From: an uncultured Sutterella sp.
GTDB lineage: Bacteria; Pseudomonadota; Gammaproteobacteria; Burkholderiales; Burkholderiaceae_F
NCBI GenBank assembly: GCA_900542195.1
Contig: UQNA01000046.1
Location: 1 to 23,384 of the forward strand
Reading direction: 5' to 3'
Length of the DNA stretch: 23,384 bases
The translations under genes and the position numbers were made by a program. Below the pieces are notes generated by a model, which was not told the DNA's origin, ran no database searches, and was given only the letters and a program-made list of their open reading frames with translations. Positions 1-8,356 of this stretch are shown here, one piece after another (position 1 is the first letter of the stretch; each line of letters starts with the position of its first letter).

Positions 1-417
1 CGGCAAAATCACTTCGCTTTCCTTGACTTCATCGGTCTTATTGATAGCAAGAATTACATTCTTGGCATCGTGCGGAAGCAGCTTCAAAACTTCTTCATCT
101 TCCGGTTTCCAGCCGGTGGATTCTATAACCATGACAACAACATCGACATCGGACAAGCTGCTCTTGACAGACTTATTCATTCTGTTGAGAAGTTCGGAGG
201 AATGCTTCGTCTGAAATCCCGGTGTATCCACGAAAATGTACTGTGCATCTTCCGTGGTCAGAACACCCATAATTCTGTCTCTGGTGGTCTGAGGTTTCTT
301 GCTTGTAATGCTGACCTTCTCACCGACAAGAGCATTAATTAAAGTGCTCTTACCGACATTCGGGCGTCCGATTACTGCAACATATCCACTGCGAAAGTCT
401 TCAATTTTTTCTGTCAT
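1..417 (-). CDS. era: GTPase Era, N-terminal part (runs off window)
   Basis: Era is a membrane-associated GTPase that binds the 3' end of 16S rRNA and helps 30S subunit maturation. The 139 visible residues are the N-terminal G domain. G1 is GRPNVGKS at residues 17-24, the G2 region QTTRD is at 43-47, G3 DTPG is at 64-67 and G4 NKTD is at 126-129. The start is the ATG at 417, 12 bases after the rnc stop, so it reads as the next gene of the lepA-lepB-rnc-era operon. The C-terminal KH domain lies beyond the left edge, so its integrity cannot be judged. The rnc-era pairing is standard in proteobacteria and supports the call. Confidence 0.96.
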   Translation of the reverse strand, partial: MTEKIEDFRSGYVAVIGRPNVGKSTLINALVGEKVSITSKKPQTTRDRIMGVLTTEDAQYIFVDTPGFQTKHSSELLNRMNKSVKSSLSDVDVVVMVIESTGWKPEDEEVLKLLPHDAKNVILAINKTDEVKESEVILP

Positions 418-429
418 AACTTAAAGCCT

Positions 430-1110
430 TTATAAATTTTTAATGGCTTCGGTCGTTAGAGCTTTCTGAGCGGCCTCCTGTTCTGCTTGGCGGCGTGATC
501 TTCCAACGCCGGTAGTAACCACGCCAAGCTTAGAAATCACAGCCTCGACAACAAATTCCTGTTCATGGGCTGCGCCTCTTACATCAACGACTTCGTAAGA
601 CGGAAGTCCAAGATGCTTGCTTTGCAAGACCTCCTGAAGCATTGTCTTCGCATCCTTACCGAGAGTCGCTGCAGTTAATTGGCTTAACATCGGCTCATAC
701 AATCGAATAATGACAGTTTGCGCCTGTTCGAAGCCCCCATCGATGAATATCGCCCCAAATATGGCCTCAACTGCATCAGACATAGTTGACGGGCGTCTGT
801 TTCCGCCTTGGTGCATTTCACCCTCGCCTACGCTGAGGAATTCCCAGACACCGATTTTCTCGCCGATTTCAGCTAATGTCTGCATTTTGACTAAATTGGC
901 TCTAACCCTTGAGAGAGAACCTTCATTAAAGTGATCCTCTTTCTGAAAAAGCGCATAGCCAATGACACATCCCAAGACGGAGTCGCCTAAAAACTCCAGT
1001 CTTTCATTGTGTTCGGAGGAAAAAGAACGATGGGTAACAGCCCGTTTCAAGTATTTTTTACTCTTGAAGGTGTACCCGATTCTTTTTTCCAACTCTTCTA
1101 ATGGAAGCAT
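430..1110 (-). CDS. rnc: Ribonuclease III
   Basis: RNase III cleaves double-stranded RNA, including the rRNA precursor, in the cytoplasm. The 226-residue protein has the usual family length. The signature NERLEFLGDS is at residues 35-44, giving the metal-binding and catalytic residues E36, E39 and D43. The second acidic pair is D112 and E115 in SDAVEAIFG. A C-terminal double-stranded RNA-binding domain follows from about residue 155 to the end, with the basic stretch GRSRRQAEQEAAQKAL. It lies 11 bases after lepB and 12 bases before era, consistent with a single transcript. All key residues are present and nothing looks broken. Confidence 0.97.
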   Translation of the reverse strand: MLPLEELEKRIGYTFKSKKYLKRAVTHRSFSSEHNERLEFLGDSVLGCVIGYALFQKEDHFNEGSLSRVRANLVKMQTLAEIGEKIGVWEFLSVGEGEMHQGGNRRPSTMSDAVEAIFGAIFIDGGFEQAQTVIIRLYEPMLSQLTAATLGKDAKTMLQEVLQSKHLGLPSYEVVDVRGAAHEQEFVVEAVISKLGVVTTGVGRSRRQAEQEAAQKALTTEAIKNL

Positions 1111-1121
1111 TTTCTTCCTCC

Positions 1122-2012
1122 TTAGTCAAAGAAACCGATTCTGCTAGGTTTAGAGACGTTGAGCCAAACCATAAAAGCTTTACCTACGAGATTCTTTTCA
1201 GGTACAAAACCCCAATAACGGCTGTCCTCGGAATTGTCGCGGTTATCGCCTAAGACAAAGTACTTGTCTTTAGGTACGGTACAGACCAATCCGCCCGGAA
1301 CGTACTGGCAAGCCTTCGGATCAGTATGGGTCGGAAGAGCGTAGGCACCTGACGGTGTATATTTGTCTGTCAGAATCTTATGAGTTGTTTCTCCGAGCTT
1401 TTCTTCGCTCTGAAGAAGTTCCTGCATTTTGTGCTCGTCAAAATATGTACCGTCATCTTTCAATGGAACAGGAACGCCGTTAACTTCTAATTTCTTGTTG
1501 ATATAAGAAATCTTATCGCCGGGCAAACCAACTACACGCTTGATGTAGTCAATATCCGGGTTAGGCGGATACTTGAACACAACGACATCGCCTCTCTGAG
1601 GTTCACCGACGTCCAAAATCTTAGTATTCAAGACAGGAACGCGCAGGCCGTAGGTGTACTTGTTGACAAGAATCATGTCTCCTGTTTCCAAGGTCGGCAT
1701 CATGGAGCCGCTCGGGATTCTGAACGGTTCGAAGAGGAAAGAACGGAGAACAAAAATAAAGAAAATAATCGGGAAAAATCCGGCTGTATATTCCAACCAG
1801 CGGGGACGTTCCTTGGCACGAATCAAAATGGCATTTCTAGCGGCTTCAACCGTTTTTTCGCCTCTTCTTAAAGCTTCAGCGTTATCAGCATCAAAAGCTC
1901 TCAATTCGTCCTGAGCTTCCTTTTTTCTGGTCGGAGCCAGCACGAATACATCCAGCAGCCAGAAGCAGCCGGTGACCACTGTCAAAATAAATAAAATCAA
2001 CGCAAAATTCAT
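1122..2012 (-). CDS. lepB: Signal peptidase I
   Basis: LepB is the inner-membrane serine protease that removes signal peptides from exported proteins; its targets would include the autotransporters in this window. The 296-residue protein has two predicted membrane segments, at about residues 3-25 and 76-94. The active-site region IPSGSMMPTL places the catalytic serine at S103. The general-base lysine is K158 in DYIKRVVGLPGD. The conserved box GDNRDNSEDSRYWGFVP is at 255-271. Length and motif order match the gammaproteobacterial and betaproteobacterial two-membrane-segment form. It lies between lepA and rnc with gaps of about 12 bases on each side, so it is probably translated from the lepA transcript. 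Confidence 0.97.
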   Translation of the reverse strand: MNFALILFILTVVTGCFWLLDVFVLAPTRKKEAQDELRAFDADNAEALRRGEKTVEAARNAILIRAKERPRWLEYTAGFFPIIFFIFVLRSFLFEPFRIPSGSMMPTLETGDMILVNKYTYGLRVPVLNTKILDVGEPQRGDVVVFKYPPNPDIDYIKRVVGLPGDKISYINKKLEVNGVPVPLKDDGTYFDEHKMQELLQSEEKLGETTHKILTDKYTPSGAYALPTHTDPKACQYVPGGLVCTVPKDKYFVLGDNRDNSEDSRYWGFVPEKNLVGKAFMVWLNVSKPSRIGFFD

Positions 2013-2024
2013 TTCTAACTCTTA

Positions 2025-3818
2025 CTATTTGTCGTCTTGTTGAAGGATGGCAAGGAAGGCTTCCTGCGGAATTTCCACCGTACCGACCTGCTTCATACGT
2101 TTCTTACCGGCTTTCTGCTTTTCGAGCAATTTACGCTTACGGGTAATATCGCCGCCGTAGCACTTAGCCAACACATTCTTTCTTAAAGCCTTAACGTTCT
2201 CACGGGCAATGACGTTAACGCCGATAACAGCTTGAATTGCCACGTCATACATTTGACGCGGAATAATGCTGCGCATCTTAGAGACAATTTCACGGCCTCG
2301 GGCCACCGAGTTGGCTCGGTGAACGATGGAGGACAATGCATCTACTTTGTCTCCATTAATCAAAATATCAATCTTCACAACATCGGCTGCTCGATACTCT
2401 TTGAACTCGTAGTCCATAGAAGCGTAACCGCGGGTCAAGGACTTGAGCTTATCGAAGAAATCAAGAACGATTTCTGCCAAAGGCAAGTCGTAATGAAGAT
2501 GGACTTGTCTGCCGTGGTAAGCCAAATCGAGCTGAACGCCTCTCTTTTGGTTGCAGAGGGTCATAACCGGACCAACGTATTCATCCGGCACGAAAATCGT
2601 GACGGCATCGATTGGCTCGCGGATTTCAGCAATTTTTTCGACGGGAGGAAGCTTGGACGGGTTTTCAACGTGGATAACGTCGCCGTTTCTCATCAGCACT
2701 TCGTAGACTACGCTAGGCGCCGTCGTGATGAGATCCATATTGTACTCACGCTCCAATCTCTCCTGCACAATATCCATGTGCAGCAAGCCTAAGAAACCTG
2801 CGCGGAAGCCGAAACCTAAAGCCTGAGACACTTCAGGTTCAAAATGCAGAGCGGCATCATTGAGCTGAAGTTTTGTCAATGCATCGCGCAAAGCTTCGTA
2901 TTGATTGGATTCAACAGGATAGAGACCGGCAAACACCTGGCTCTTGACTTCTTTAAAGCCCGGAAGAGGTGCTGAGGCCGGTTTTTGAGCCAAAGTAACG
3001 GTATCTCCCACGCGAGCGTCTTTGAGCTCTTTGATGCCCGCAATAACAAAGCCTACCTGTCCTGCCGTCAATTCATTTCTTGTCTGAGATTTCGGAGTAA
3101 ATACACCGACCTGCTCGACCAAGTGATTAGCATTCGTGGCCATCAAGTTGATTTTATCTTTAGGCTTGATTGTGCCGTTAACGACTCTGACGAGCATCAC
3201 CACACCCACGTAGCTGTCATACCAGGAGTCGATAATCAACGCTTGCAAAGGTGCTTCAGGATCGCCCTTCGGAGCCGGCACTCTCTCGACAATTCTTTCT
3301 AAGATTTCATCGATTCCCATGCCGGTTTTAGCCGAAGCTTCAACGGCATCGGTTGCATCGAGCCCGATCACTTCTTCGATTTCTTCTTTTGCCTCGTCAG
3401 GATTTGCACTTTGCAAATCCATCTTGTTGAGAATCGGGAGAACTTCAACCCCGAGTTCAATGGCGGTATAGCAGTTAGCCACGGTCTGAGCTTCCACGCC
3501 TTGGGTAGCATCCACTACCAATAAGGCACCTTCGCAGGCAGACAAGGATCTGCTGACCTCATAGCTGAAGTCAACGTGTCCCGGGGTATCAATCAGGTTG
3601 AGCTGATAGGTTTTGCCGTCTTTGGCTTTGTAATTTAAAGAAGCCGTTTGGGCTTTAATCGTAATTCCACGTTCTTTTTCCAGGTCCATCGAGTCGAGGA
3701 CCTGAGATTCCATCTCTCTGTCTGAGAGTCCGCCGCATCGCTGAATTAAGCGGTCAGCCAGTGTAGATTTCCCATGGTCGATATGAGCAATGATGGAAAA
3801 ATTTCTAATATTTTGCAT
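2025..3818 (-). CDS. lepA: Elongation factor 4 (LepA GTPase)
   Basis: LepA/EF4 is a ribosome-associated translational GTPase linked to back-translocation and 30S biogenesis. The 597-residue length is typical. The P-loop AHIDHGKS is at residues 11-18, the G2 segment RGITIKAQ at about 50-57, G3 DTPGHVDF at 78-85 and G4 NKMD at 131-134. The family-specific C-terminal domain ends in GKKRMKQVGTVEIPQEAF. A purine-rich GAGAGA precedes the ATG at 3818. It is the first gene of the lepA-lepB-rnc-era block. In many Burkholderiales the rpoE-mucD genes separate fabF from lepA; here only 134 bases, holding a terminator and a dyad, separate them. Confidence 0.98.
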   Translation of the reverse strand: MQNIRNFSIIAHIDHGKSTLADRLIQRCGGLSDREMESQVLDSMDLEKERGITIKAQTASLNYKAKDGKTYQLNLIDTPGHVDFSYEVSRSLSACEGALLVVDATQGVEAQTVANCYTAIELGVEVLPILNKMDLQSANPDEAKEEIEEVIGLDATDAVEASAKTGMGIDEILERIVERVPAPKGDPEAPLQALIIDSWYDSYVGVVMLVRVVNGTIKPKDKINLMATNANHLVEQVGVFTPKSQTRNELTAGQVGFVIAGIKELKDARVGDTVTLAQKPASAPLPGFKEVKSQVFAGLYPVESNQYEALRDALTKLQLNDAALHFEPEVSQALGFGFRAGFLGLLHMDIVQERLEREYNMDLITTAPSVVYEVLMRNGDVIHVENPSKLPPVEKIAEIREPIDAVTIFVPDEYVGPVMTLCNQKRGVQLDLAYHGRQVHLHYDLPLAEIVLDFFDKLKSLTRGYASMDYEFKEYRAADVVKIDILINGDKVDALSSIVHRANSVARGREIVSKMRSIIPRQMYDVAIQAVIGVNVIARENVKALRKNVLAKCYGGDITRKRKLLEKQKAGKKRMKQVGTVEIPQEAFLAILQQDDK

Positions 3819-3839
3819 ATCTCTCTATTCGGTTGAGCC

Positions 3840-3885
3840 ACTTGTCCGGATGGATCCAAAACGGATTGAATCCATATGGACAAGT
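3840..3885 (-). promoter_or_regulatory. Imperfect 46-base inverted repeat in the lepA leader
   Basis: On the plus strand ACTTGTCC (3840-3847) pairs with GGACAAGT (3878-3885), and ATGGAT (3850-3855) with ATCCAT (3870-3875), around a two-base mismatch and a 14-base loop. It lies 22-67 bases upstream of the lepA start, just below the fabF terminator. It could be a protein-binding dyad or a leader hairpin. There is no T-run, so it is not an obvious terminator. The role is unknown. Confidence 0.5.
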
Positions 3886-3889
3886 TGTT

Positions 3890-3927
3890 CGAAAAAATGC
3901 GAAAGGGTACGTTGAAAAACGTACCCC
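3890..3927 (-). terminator. Rho-independent terminator after fabF
   Basis: A perfect 9-base stem, GGGTACGTT (3905-3913) with AACGTACCC (3918-3926), encloses a four-base loop. Reading the minus strand, the stem is followed by a T-rich tail (TTTCGCATTTTTTCG). It sits 26 bases after the fabF stop and closes the fab operon before lepA, implying that lepA has its own promoter. Confidence 0.88.
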
Positions 3928-3952
3928 AACAAACTACATTTTTGTAATTAAG

Positions 3953-5179
3953 TTATACGGAGCCGAGCACCAAAGAACCATTCGTTCCACCAAATCCGAA
4001 AGAATTTTTCATGGCATAACGGATCTTCATATCTCGAGCCGTATTAGCGCAATAATCCAAATCGCACTCAGGATCCTGCTCAAAAATATTAATTGTCGGA
4101 GGAGAAACCTGATTTTTCAGTGCGAGCAAAGAAAATACGGTTTCAATTCCACCGGCGCCTCCGAGGAGGTGACCGGTCATGGATTTTGTCGAATTGACAA
4201 CCATGTTCTTAGCGTGGTCGCCGAAAGCTTCCTTAATCGCCTTTGTTTCGTTGATATCTCCCACCACGGTAGAAGTACCGTGAGCGTTCAAGTAATCAAC
4301 TTCATCGGGACTAATACCGGCTTGTTTAATGGCATTGAGCATGCAGCGGCGAGGACCGTCGGAGCTTGGCGTGGTGATATGGTGAGCATCAGCGGTGAGG
4401 CCGTAGCCTAAAATTTCACCGTAGATAGTCGCACCGCGTTTCTTAGCAGATTCGTAATCTTCAAGAACCACGACACCGGCACCTTCACCGAGGACAAAAC
4501 CGTCTCTATCCTTATCAAAAGGTCTGGAAGCCGTTTCAGGGCTGTCATTTCTTCTGGATAAGGCATGCATAGAATCGAAACCGCCGACGCCTAATACGCA
4601 AACGGTAGATTCTGCGCCGCCGGCGATCATTACATCGGCATCTCCACGCTTAATCATCCAGGCCGCTTCTCCGATACTATGAAGACCGGTGGTACAAGCT
4701 GTAGAGTAAGCTACGCTAGGGCCCTTCAAGTTCTTCATGATGGAAAGCTGTCCGGAGACCATATTGGCGATACTGCCGGTAATCAGGAACGGGGAAATTC
4801 TTCTGGCACCTCTATCAATGTACATCTGATAGTTGCGGCAGATTTCCGGCAAACCACCGATTCCGCTGCCAATGGCACATCCAGCCCGCAAAGCCAACTC
4901 ATCGTCGATAACAAGTCCGCTGTCTTCAAGAGCCATCAAACCGGCAGCAACGCCGAAATGAATGAATCTGTCAAAACGTCTTGCTTCCTTTGCGGGAAGG
5001 TATTTTTCTACTTCAAAGCCTTCAACTTCACCGGCAATCTGAGAGCCGAAAGCGGAGGCATCAAATTGAGTGATCTTTGAAACGCCGGATTTTCCGGCAA
5101 GAGCATTTTCCCAGCTGGTTTTTGCATCATTTCCCAGCGGGCTGACCATGCCGATGCCGGTTACGACAACTCTTCGCAT
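3953..5179 (-). CDS. fabF: Beta-ketoacyl-ACP synthase II
   Basis: KAS II condenses malonyl-ACP with acyl-ACP in the elongation cycle of type II fatty-acid synthesis. The 408-residue protein is full length. The nucleophile is C162 in STACTTG, the catalytic histidines are H300 in NAHGTST and H337 in TGHLLGGAGG, and the conserved lysine is K332. The C-terminal glycine-rich FGFGGTNG loop is present. The ATG at 5179 follows acpP by 28 bases; acpP followed by fabF is the classic order. A strong terminator lies just downstream, making fabF the last gene of the fab operon here. Confidence 0.98.
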   Translation of the reverse strand: MRRVVVTGIGMVSPLGNDAKTSWENALAGKSGVSKITQFDASAFGSQIAGEVEGFEVEKYLPAKEARRFDRFIHFGVAAGLMALEDSGLVIDDELALRAGCAIGSGIGGLPEICRNYQMYIDRGARRISPFLITGSIANMVSGQLSIMKNLKGPSVAYSTACTTGLHSIGEAAWMIKRGDADVMIAGGAESTVCVLGVGGFDSMHALSRRNDSPETASRPFDKDRDGFVLGEGAGVVVLEDYESAKKRGATIYGEILGYGLTADAHHITTPSSDGPRRCMLNAIKQAGISPDEVDYLNAHGTSTVVGDINETKAIKEAFGDHAKNMVVNSTKSMTGHLLGGAGGIETVFSLLALKNQVSPPTINIFEQDPECDLDYCANTARDMKIRYAMKNSFGFGGTNGSLVLGSV

Positions 5180-5207
5180 TCAACTCTCCTTGAGGTGCTT
5201 CGAATAA

Positions 5208-5447
5208 TTAGGCCTTCTTGTTGGCCTTGATGAAGTCAATAGCGTCTTGAACTGTCTGGATTTTTTCTTGTTGTTCGTCAGGGATTTCGATACCGAAGTT
5301 GTCTTCCAAAGCCATAACGAGTTCAACTGTGTCGAGAGAGTCAGCACCGAGGTCAGCGATGAAAGCGCTGTCATCTTTGATGTCTGCTTCGTTAATGCTC
5401 AACTGTTCTGCAACGACTTTTTTGACTTGTTGTTCGATATTGTCCAT
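5208..5447 (-). CDS. acpP: Acyl carrier protein
   Basis: AcpP is the small acidic cytoplasmic protein that carries growing acyl chains on a phosphopantetheine arm. The 79-residue length is typical. The attachment site is S37 in LGADSLDTVE, followed by the acidic recognition helix (VELVMALEDNFGIEIPDE). The ATG at 5447 is preceded by GAGGTAAAAA, a good ribosome-binding site. It is separated from fabG by 201 bases that contain a hairpin and a probable promoter, fitting the need to make far more ACP than the enzymes around it. fabF follows on the same strand. Confidence 0.98.
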   Translation of the reverse strand: MDNIEQQVKKVVAEQLSINEADIKDDSAFIADLGADSLDTVELVMALEDNFGIEIPDEQQEKIQTVQDAIDFIKANKKA

Positions 5448-5507
5448 TTTTTACCTCTATTGGTTTATAAAAAAATATGGTTTGCCTTCATAAGGCCTAA
5501 TTTTGCT

Positions 5508-5516
5508 ATTTTACCA
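5508..5516 (-). promoter_or_regulatory. Probable extended -10 promoter of acpP
   Basis: On the minus strand TGGTAAAAT gives a TAAAAT -10 hexamer (5 of 6 to consensus) with an upstream TG element. No good -35 is seen at standard spacing, which is tolerable for extended -10 promoters. Transcription would start about 50 bases before the acpP ATG. Known acpP genes usually have their own strong promoter within the fab cluster. Confidence 0.5.
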
Positions 5517-5540
5517 GAGCCTATTTACCTTTGTACTACT

Positions 5541-5578
5541 CAAAAAGGCCATTCTTGTTTACAAACTGATCGGCCTTT
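5541..5578 (-). terminator. Hairpin with T-run between fabG and acpP
   Basis: The arms AAAGGCC (5544-5550) and GGCCTTT (5572-5578) form a 7-base stem around a 21-base loop. On the minus strand it is followed by a run of five T. It could terminate or attenuate fabH-fabD-fabG transcripts before the separate acpP promoter. The loop contains TTGTAAAC, shared with two other intergenic sites in this window. Confidence 0.5.
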
Positions 5579-5648
5579 CCGCAATTACAACTGTCTTTTT
5601 ACGAAATCGAGCACGACCAGACCACAGGCGCCGGAATCTTTAAATTTT

Positions 5649-6413
5649 TTACATGCGCATGCCGCCGTTAACTTCAATCACTTGGCCGCTGATATAGGAA
5701 GCGGCATCAGAAGCGAGAAAAACGGCTGCGTTAGCGATATCTTCGACCGCTCCGAGTCTGCCCAAAGGAATTTGTGCGGACAAAGCCTTTTTCTGATCGT
5801 CAGAAAGGGCGTCGGTCATATCGGTGGCAATAAATCCGGGTGCAATGCAATTGACGGTAATGCCGCGGGCACCGAGCTCACGAGCGATAGACTTACTCAT
5901 CGCTATCAAGCCGGCTTTTGCAGCGGCATAGTTAGCTTGTCCGGCGTTGCCCATCATGCCAACGATAGAAGACAGGTTAATAATCTTACCTTTACGGGCC
6001 TTCATCATGCCCTTCAAAAAGCAGCGGGTCAGACGGAAAGTGCCGGTGAGATTCGTTTCTATAACGGCATCCCACTGTTCGTCTTTCATTCTAAGGGCAA
6101 GAGTATCTCTGGTAATACCGGCATTATTGATAAGAACACTGACCGCACCGAATTCTTTTTCAACTTCTGCAGCAAAAGCGTCAGTTTGGGCTCTGTCGGC
6201 AATATTTAAAACTTTACCGCAGCCCTTCAATCCAAGTTCTTTAGCTTTAGCTGTAATTTTTTCTGCTCCGGATTCAGATGTCGCAGTACCAATAACGGTA
6301 GCTCCTGCTTTCAGGCAAGCTTCAAAAATTGCAGCTCCGATACCTCTGGATGCACCGGTTACTACAACGGTTTCCCCTTCTAATGCATTGGGTGTAAAAA
6401 TAGATTTTGTCAT
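5649..6413 (-). CDS. fabG: 3-oxoacyl-ACP reductase
   Basis: FabG reduces 3-oxoacyl-ACP with NADPH in fatty-acid elongation. The 254-residue short-chain dehydrogenase has the cofactor loop TGASRGIG at residues 19-26 and the NNAG motif at 96-99. The catalytic triad is S149, Y162 and K166 within the NYAAAKAG region, with the same Ser-to-Tyr spacing as E. coli FabG. The C-terminal end, SGQVIEVNGGMRM, is typical. The start codon at 6413 is separated from the fabD stop by a single base, so the two are probably translationally coupled. Confidence 0.97.
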   Translation of the reverse strand: MTKSIFTPNALEGETVVVTGASRGIGAAIFEACLKAGATVIGTATSESGAEKITAKAKELGLKGCGKVLNIADRAQTDAFAAEVEKEFGAVSVLINNAGITRDTLALRMKDEQWDAVIETNLTGTFRLTRCFLKGMMKARKGKIINLSSIVGMMGNAGQANYAAAKAGLIAMSKSIARELGARGITVNCIAPGFIATDMTDALSDDQKKALSAQIPLGRLGAVEDIANAAVFLASDAASYISGQVIEVNGGMRM

Positions 6414-6414
6414 T

Positions 6415-7359
6415 TTAGTTTTGTTCCTTTGTTTGTTCTGCTGCTTCAGCCAAGGCCTTTTGGCTGTTTAAAGCCATTGCCTTGACGTCAGGAGTAATTC
6501 TCTTCACCATACCGCTCAAAGCTGCGCCCGGGCCACACTCATAAATCATAGCGACGCCCATTTTTGCCATTTCTCTGACGGTTTCAGCCCAGAGAACGGC
6601 GCTAGCGGCCTGCGCAGCCAAAGCTTCTTTAATGTCTTTTGCGTCAGTTCTTGTTTTAACGTCAATATTGTGCAGAACCGGAATGCTTGGAGCATTCACT
6701 TCCACTTCTTCCAAACGAACTTTGAGTGCATCGGCTGCCGGTTTCATCAAGCTGGAATGGAAAGGACCTGAAACTTTTAATTGAAGCGCGCGTCTTGCAC
6801 CGGCTTCGGTTGCAAGCTGCATGGCTTTTTTAAGAGCTTCGACTTCGCCTGCGATAACAACCTGACCCGGGGTATTGAAGTTAACTGCTTCGACAACGCC
6901 GAGGTCGGAGGCTTTCGCACAGATATCTTTGACTATCTCATCGGCCAATCCCAGAACGGCGGCCATAGAGCCTTGTCCAACCGGAACTGCTTTCTGCATT
7001 TGTTCTGCACGGTAGCGGACCAATTTCAGAGCTTCTTTGAAGTCCAAAGCACCGGCCGCGACAAGAGCTGTATATTCACCGAGGCTGTGTCCGGCCATTA
7101 CTTCAGGCTTTTTGCCGCCCTGGGACAAGTAATAACGGTACATTGCAATACTTGCGGCTAAAAGAGCGGGCTGAGTATTGACGGTTAAATTCAAATCTTC
7201 AGCAGGTCCCTCTGCGATTAATTTGTTTAAATCAAATCCGAGGGCTTCGTTAGCTTCCTGCATAGTTTCTTGGACGACAGGTTCGTCCTTTAAGGAATCC
7301 AACATTCCTACTGCCTGACTTCCCTGTCCCGGGAAGACAAATGCAAATTTTGTACTCAA
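6415..7359 (-). CDS. fabD: Malonyl-CoA:ACP transacylase
   Basis: FabD transfers the malonyl group from CoA to ACP, supplying the extender unit. The 314-residue protein begins with the FVFPGQGSQ signature at residues 7-15. The nucleophile is S92 in AGHSLGEYTAL, the malonate-binding arginine is R117, and the catalytic histidine is H201 in VSGPFHSS. These numbers coincide with those of the E. coli enzyme. It sits 10 bases downstream of fabH and 1 base upstream of fabG, in the standard fabH-fabD-fabG order. No anomalies are seen. Confidence 0.98.
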   Translation of the reverse strand: MSTKFAFVFPGQGSQAVGMLDSLKDEPVVQETMQEANEALGFDLNKLIAEGPAEDLNLTVNTQPALLAASIAMYRYYLSQGGKKPEVMAGHSLGEYTALVAAGALDFKEALKLVRYRAEQMQKAVPVGQGSMAAVLGLADEIVKDICAKASDLGVVEAVNFNTPGQVVIAGEVEALKKAMQLATEAGARRALQLKVSGPFHSSLMKPAADALKVRLEEVEVNAPSIPVLHNIDVKTRTDAKDIKEALAAQAASAVLWAETVREMAKMGVAMIYECGPGAALSGMVKRITPDVKAMALNSQKALAEAAEQTKEQN

Positions 7360-7369
7360 GTTTTTCTCC

Positions 7370-8356
7370 TTAGTATTTCAACAGAACGCTGGCCCAAGTA
7401 AATCCACCGCCAACGCCTTGAAGCAACAGTATGTCGCCTCTTTTGATTCTGCCTGAGGAAGCAGCTTTATCTAATGCTAACGGGATACTAGCTGCGGAAG
7501 TGTTTCCATGAGAGTTGACGCTCACCATCATATTCTCAGGGTTGATTCCCAGCTTATCGGTGACCATGCTCATAATTCTCAAGTTAGCCTGATGAGGGAC
7601 GAACAGAGAGACATCGCCGGGGTTCAACCCGGCTTTTTCCAGCACTTCCCTACCGCTTTCGGTCATTTTTTCTACGGCTGCCTTAAAGACAGCTTTACCG
7701 TTCATGAAAATGTACGGATTTCCGACGAGTTTTCCGTTTTCAATTCTCCCGTCTGCGCGAAGAACTTTTTCTCCGAGAGCCCCGTCGGCCTTCATAGTGT
7801 AAGAAAGGATTCCCGGTTCAGAGGAGGCTTCCAAAATAACCGCCCCAGCTCCGTCACCGAACAGCACGCACGTAGTACGATCCTGCCAATCCAAGATACG
7901 CGATAAAGATTCGGAACCGATAACCAAGACTTTTTTGAAGTTTCCGCTTTTAATCATGGAGTCTGCAGTACAGAGAGAATAAGCGAAGCCGGAGCAGACG
8001 GCCTGCAAATCAAAAGCGGCAGCATTAGAACATCCGAGAGCAGCTTGAACCTGGCAAGCACAACTCGGAAAGATATTATCCGGGGTTGTCGTCGCAACGA
8101 TGATTAAATCGATATCTTCAGGAGAAAGATTAGTTTTAGACAAGGCCGACTTTGCGGCTTCGACCGCAAGAGTTACCGTCGTTTCTCCCTCAGAGACGAG
8201 ATAGCGCTGTTCAATTCCGGTACGAGTTTTAATCCACTCGTCGCTTGTTTCGACACCTTCGGCACTTAATCTTTCAGCGAGTTCTTTATTAGACACGCAT
8301 TGCTTAGGCAGAGCGCTGCCTGTAGAAAGAATTCTTGAAAAAACTGTTTGTTCCAA
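7370..8356 (-). CDS. fabH: Beta-ketoacyl-ACP synthase III (TTG start)
   Basis: KAS III starts fatty-acid synthesis by condensing acetyl-CoA with malonyl-ACP. The 328-residue protein has the catalytic C121 in AVCSGF, H255 in PHQANLR and N285 in NSHGNTSAAS. The start is a TTG at 8356 preceded by an AGGA Shine-Dalgarno eight bases away. The N-terminal alignment (FSRILSTGSALP) needs this start, and no in-frame ATG lies near it. It is the first gene of this fab block. In most proteobacteria plsX lies directly upstream; here a divergent secreted-protein gene occupies that place, so fabH must have its own promoter. Confidence 0.96.
   Translation of the reverse strand: MEQTVFSRILSTGSALPKQCVSNKELAERLSAEGVETSDEWIKTRTGIEQRYLVSEGETTVTLAVEAAKSALSKTNLSPEDIDLIIVATTTPDNIFPSCACQVQAALGCSNAAAFDLQAVCSGFAYSLCTADSMIKSGNFKKVLVIGSESLSRILDWQDRTTCVLFGDGAGAVILEASSEPGILSYTMKADGALGEKVLRADGRIENGKLVGNPYIFMNGKAVFKAAVEKMTESGREVLEKAGLNPGDVSLFVPHQANLRIMSMVTDKLGINPENMMVSVNSHGNTSAASIPLALDKAASSGRIKRGDILLLQGVGGGFTWASVLLKY

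Noticed and set aside
3892..3927. Terminator as an attenuator of lepA
   Set aside because: The T-tail and distance fit the end of fabF. The lepA leader has its own dyad and probably starts downstream.
5247..6209. 320-codon open frame on the plus strand
   Set aside because: It is the antisense of acpP, the intergenic gap and fabG, with no ribosome-binding site or domain. The minus-strand genes carry all catalytic residues.
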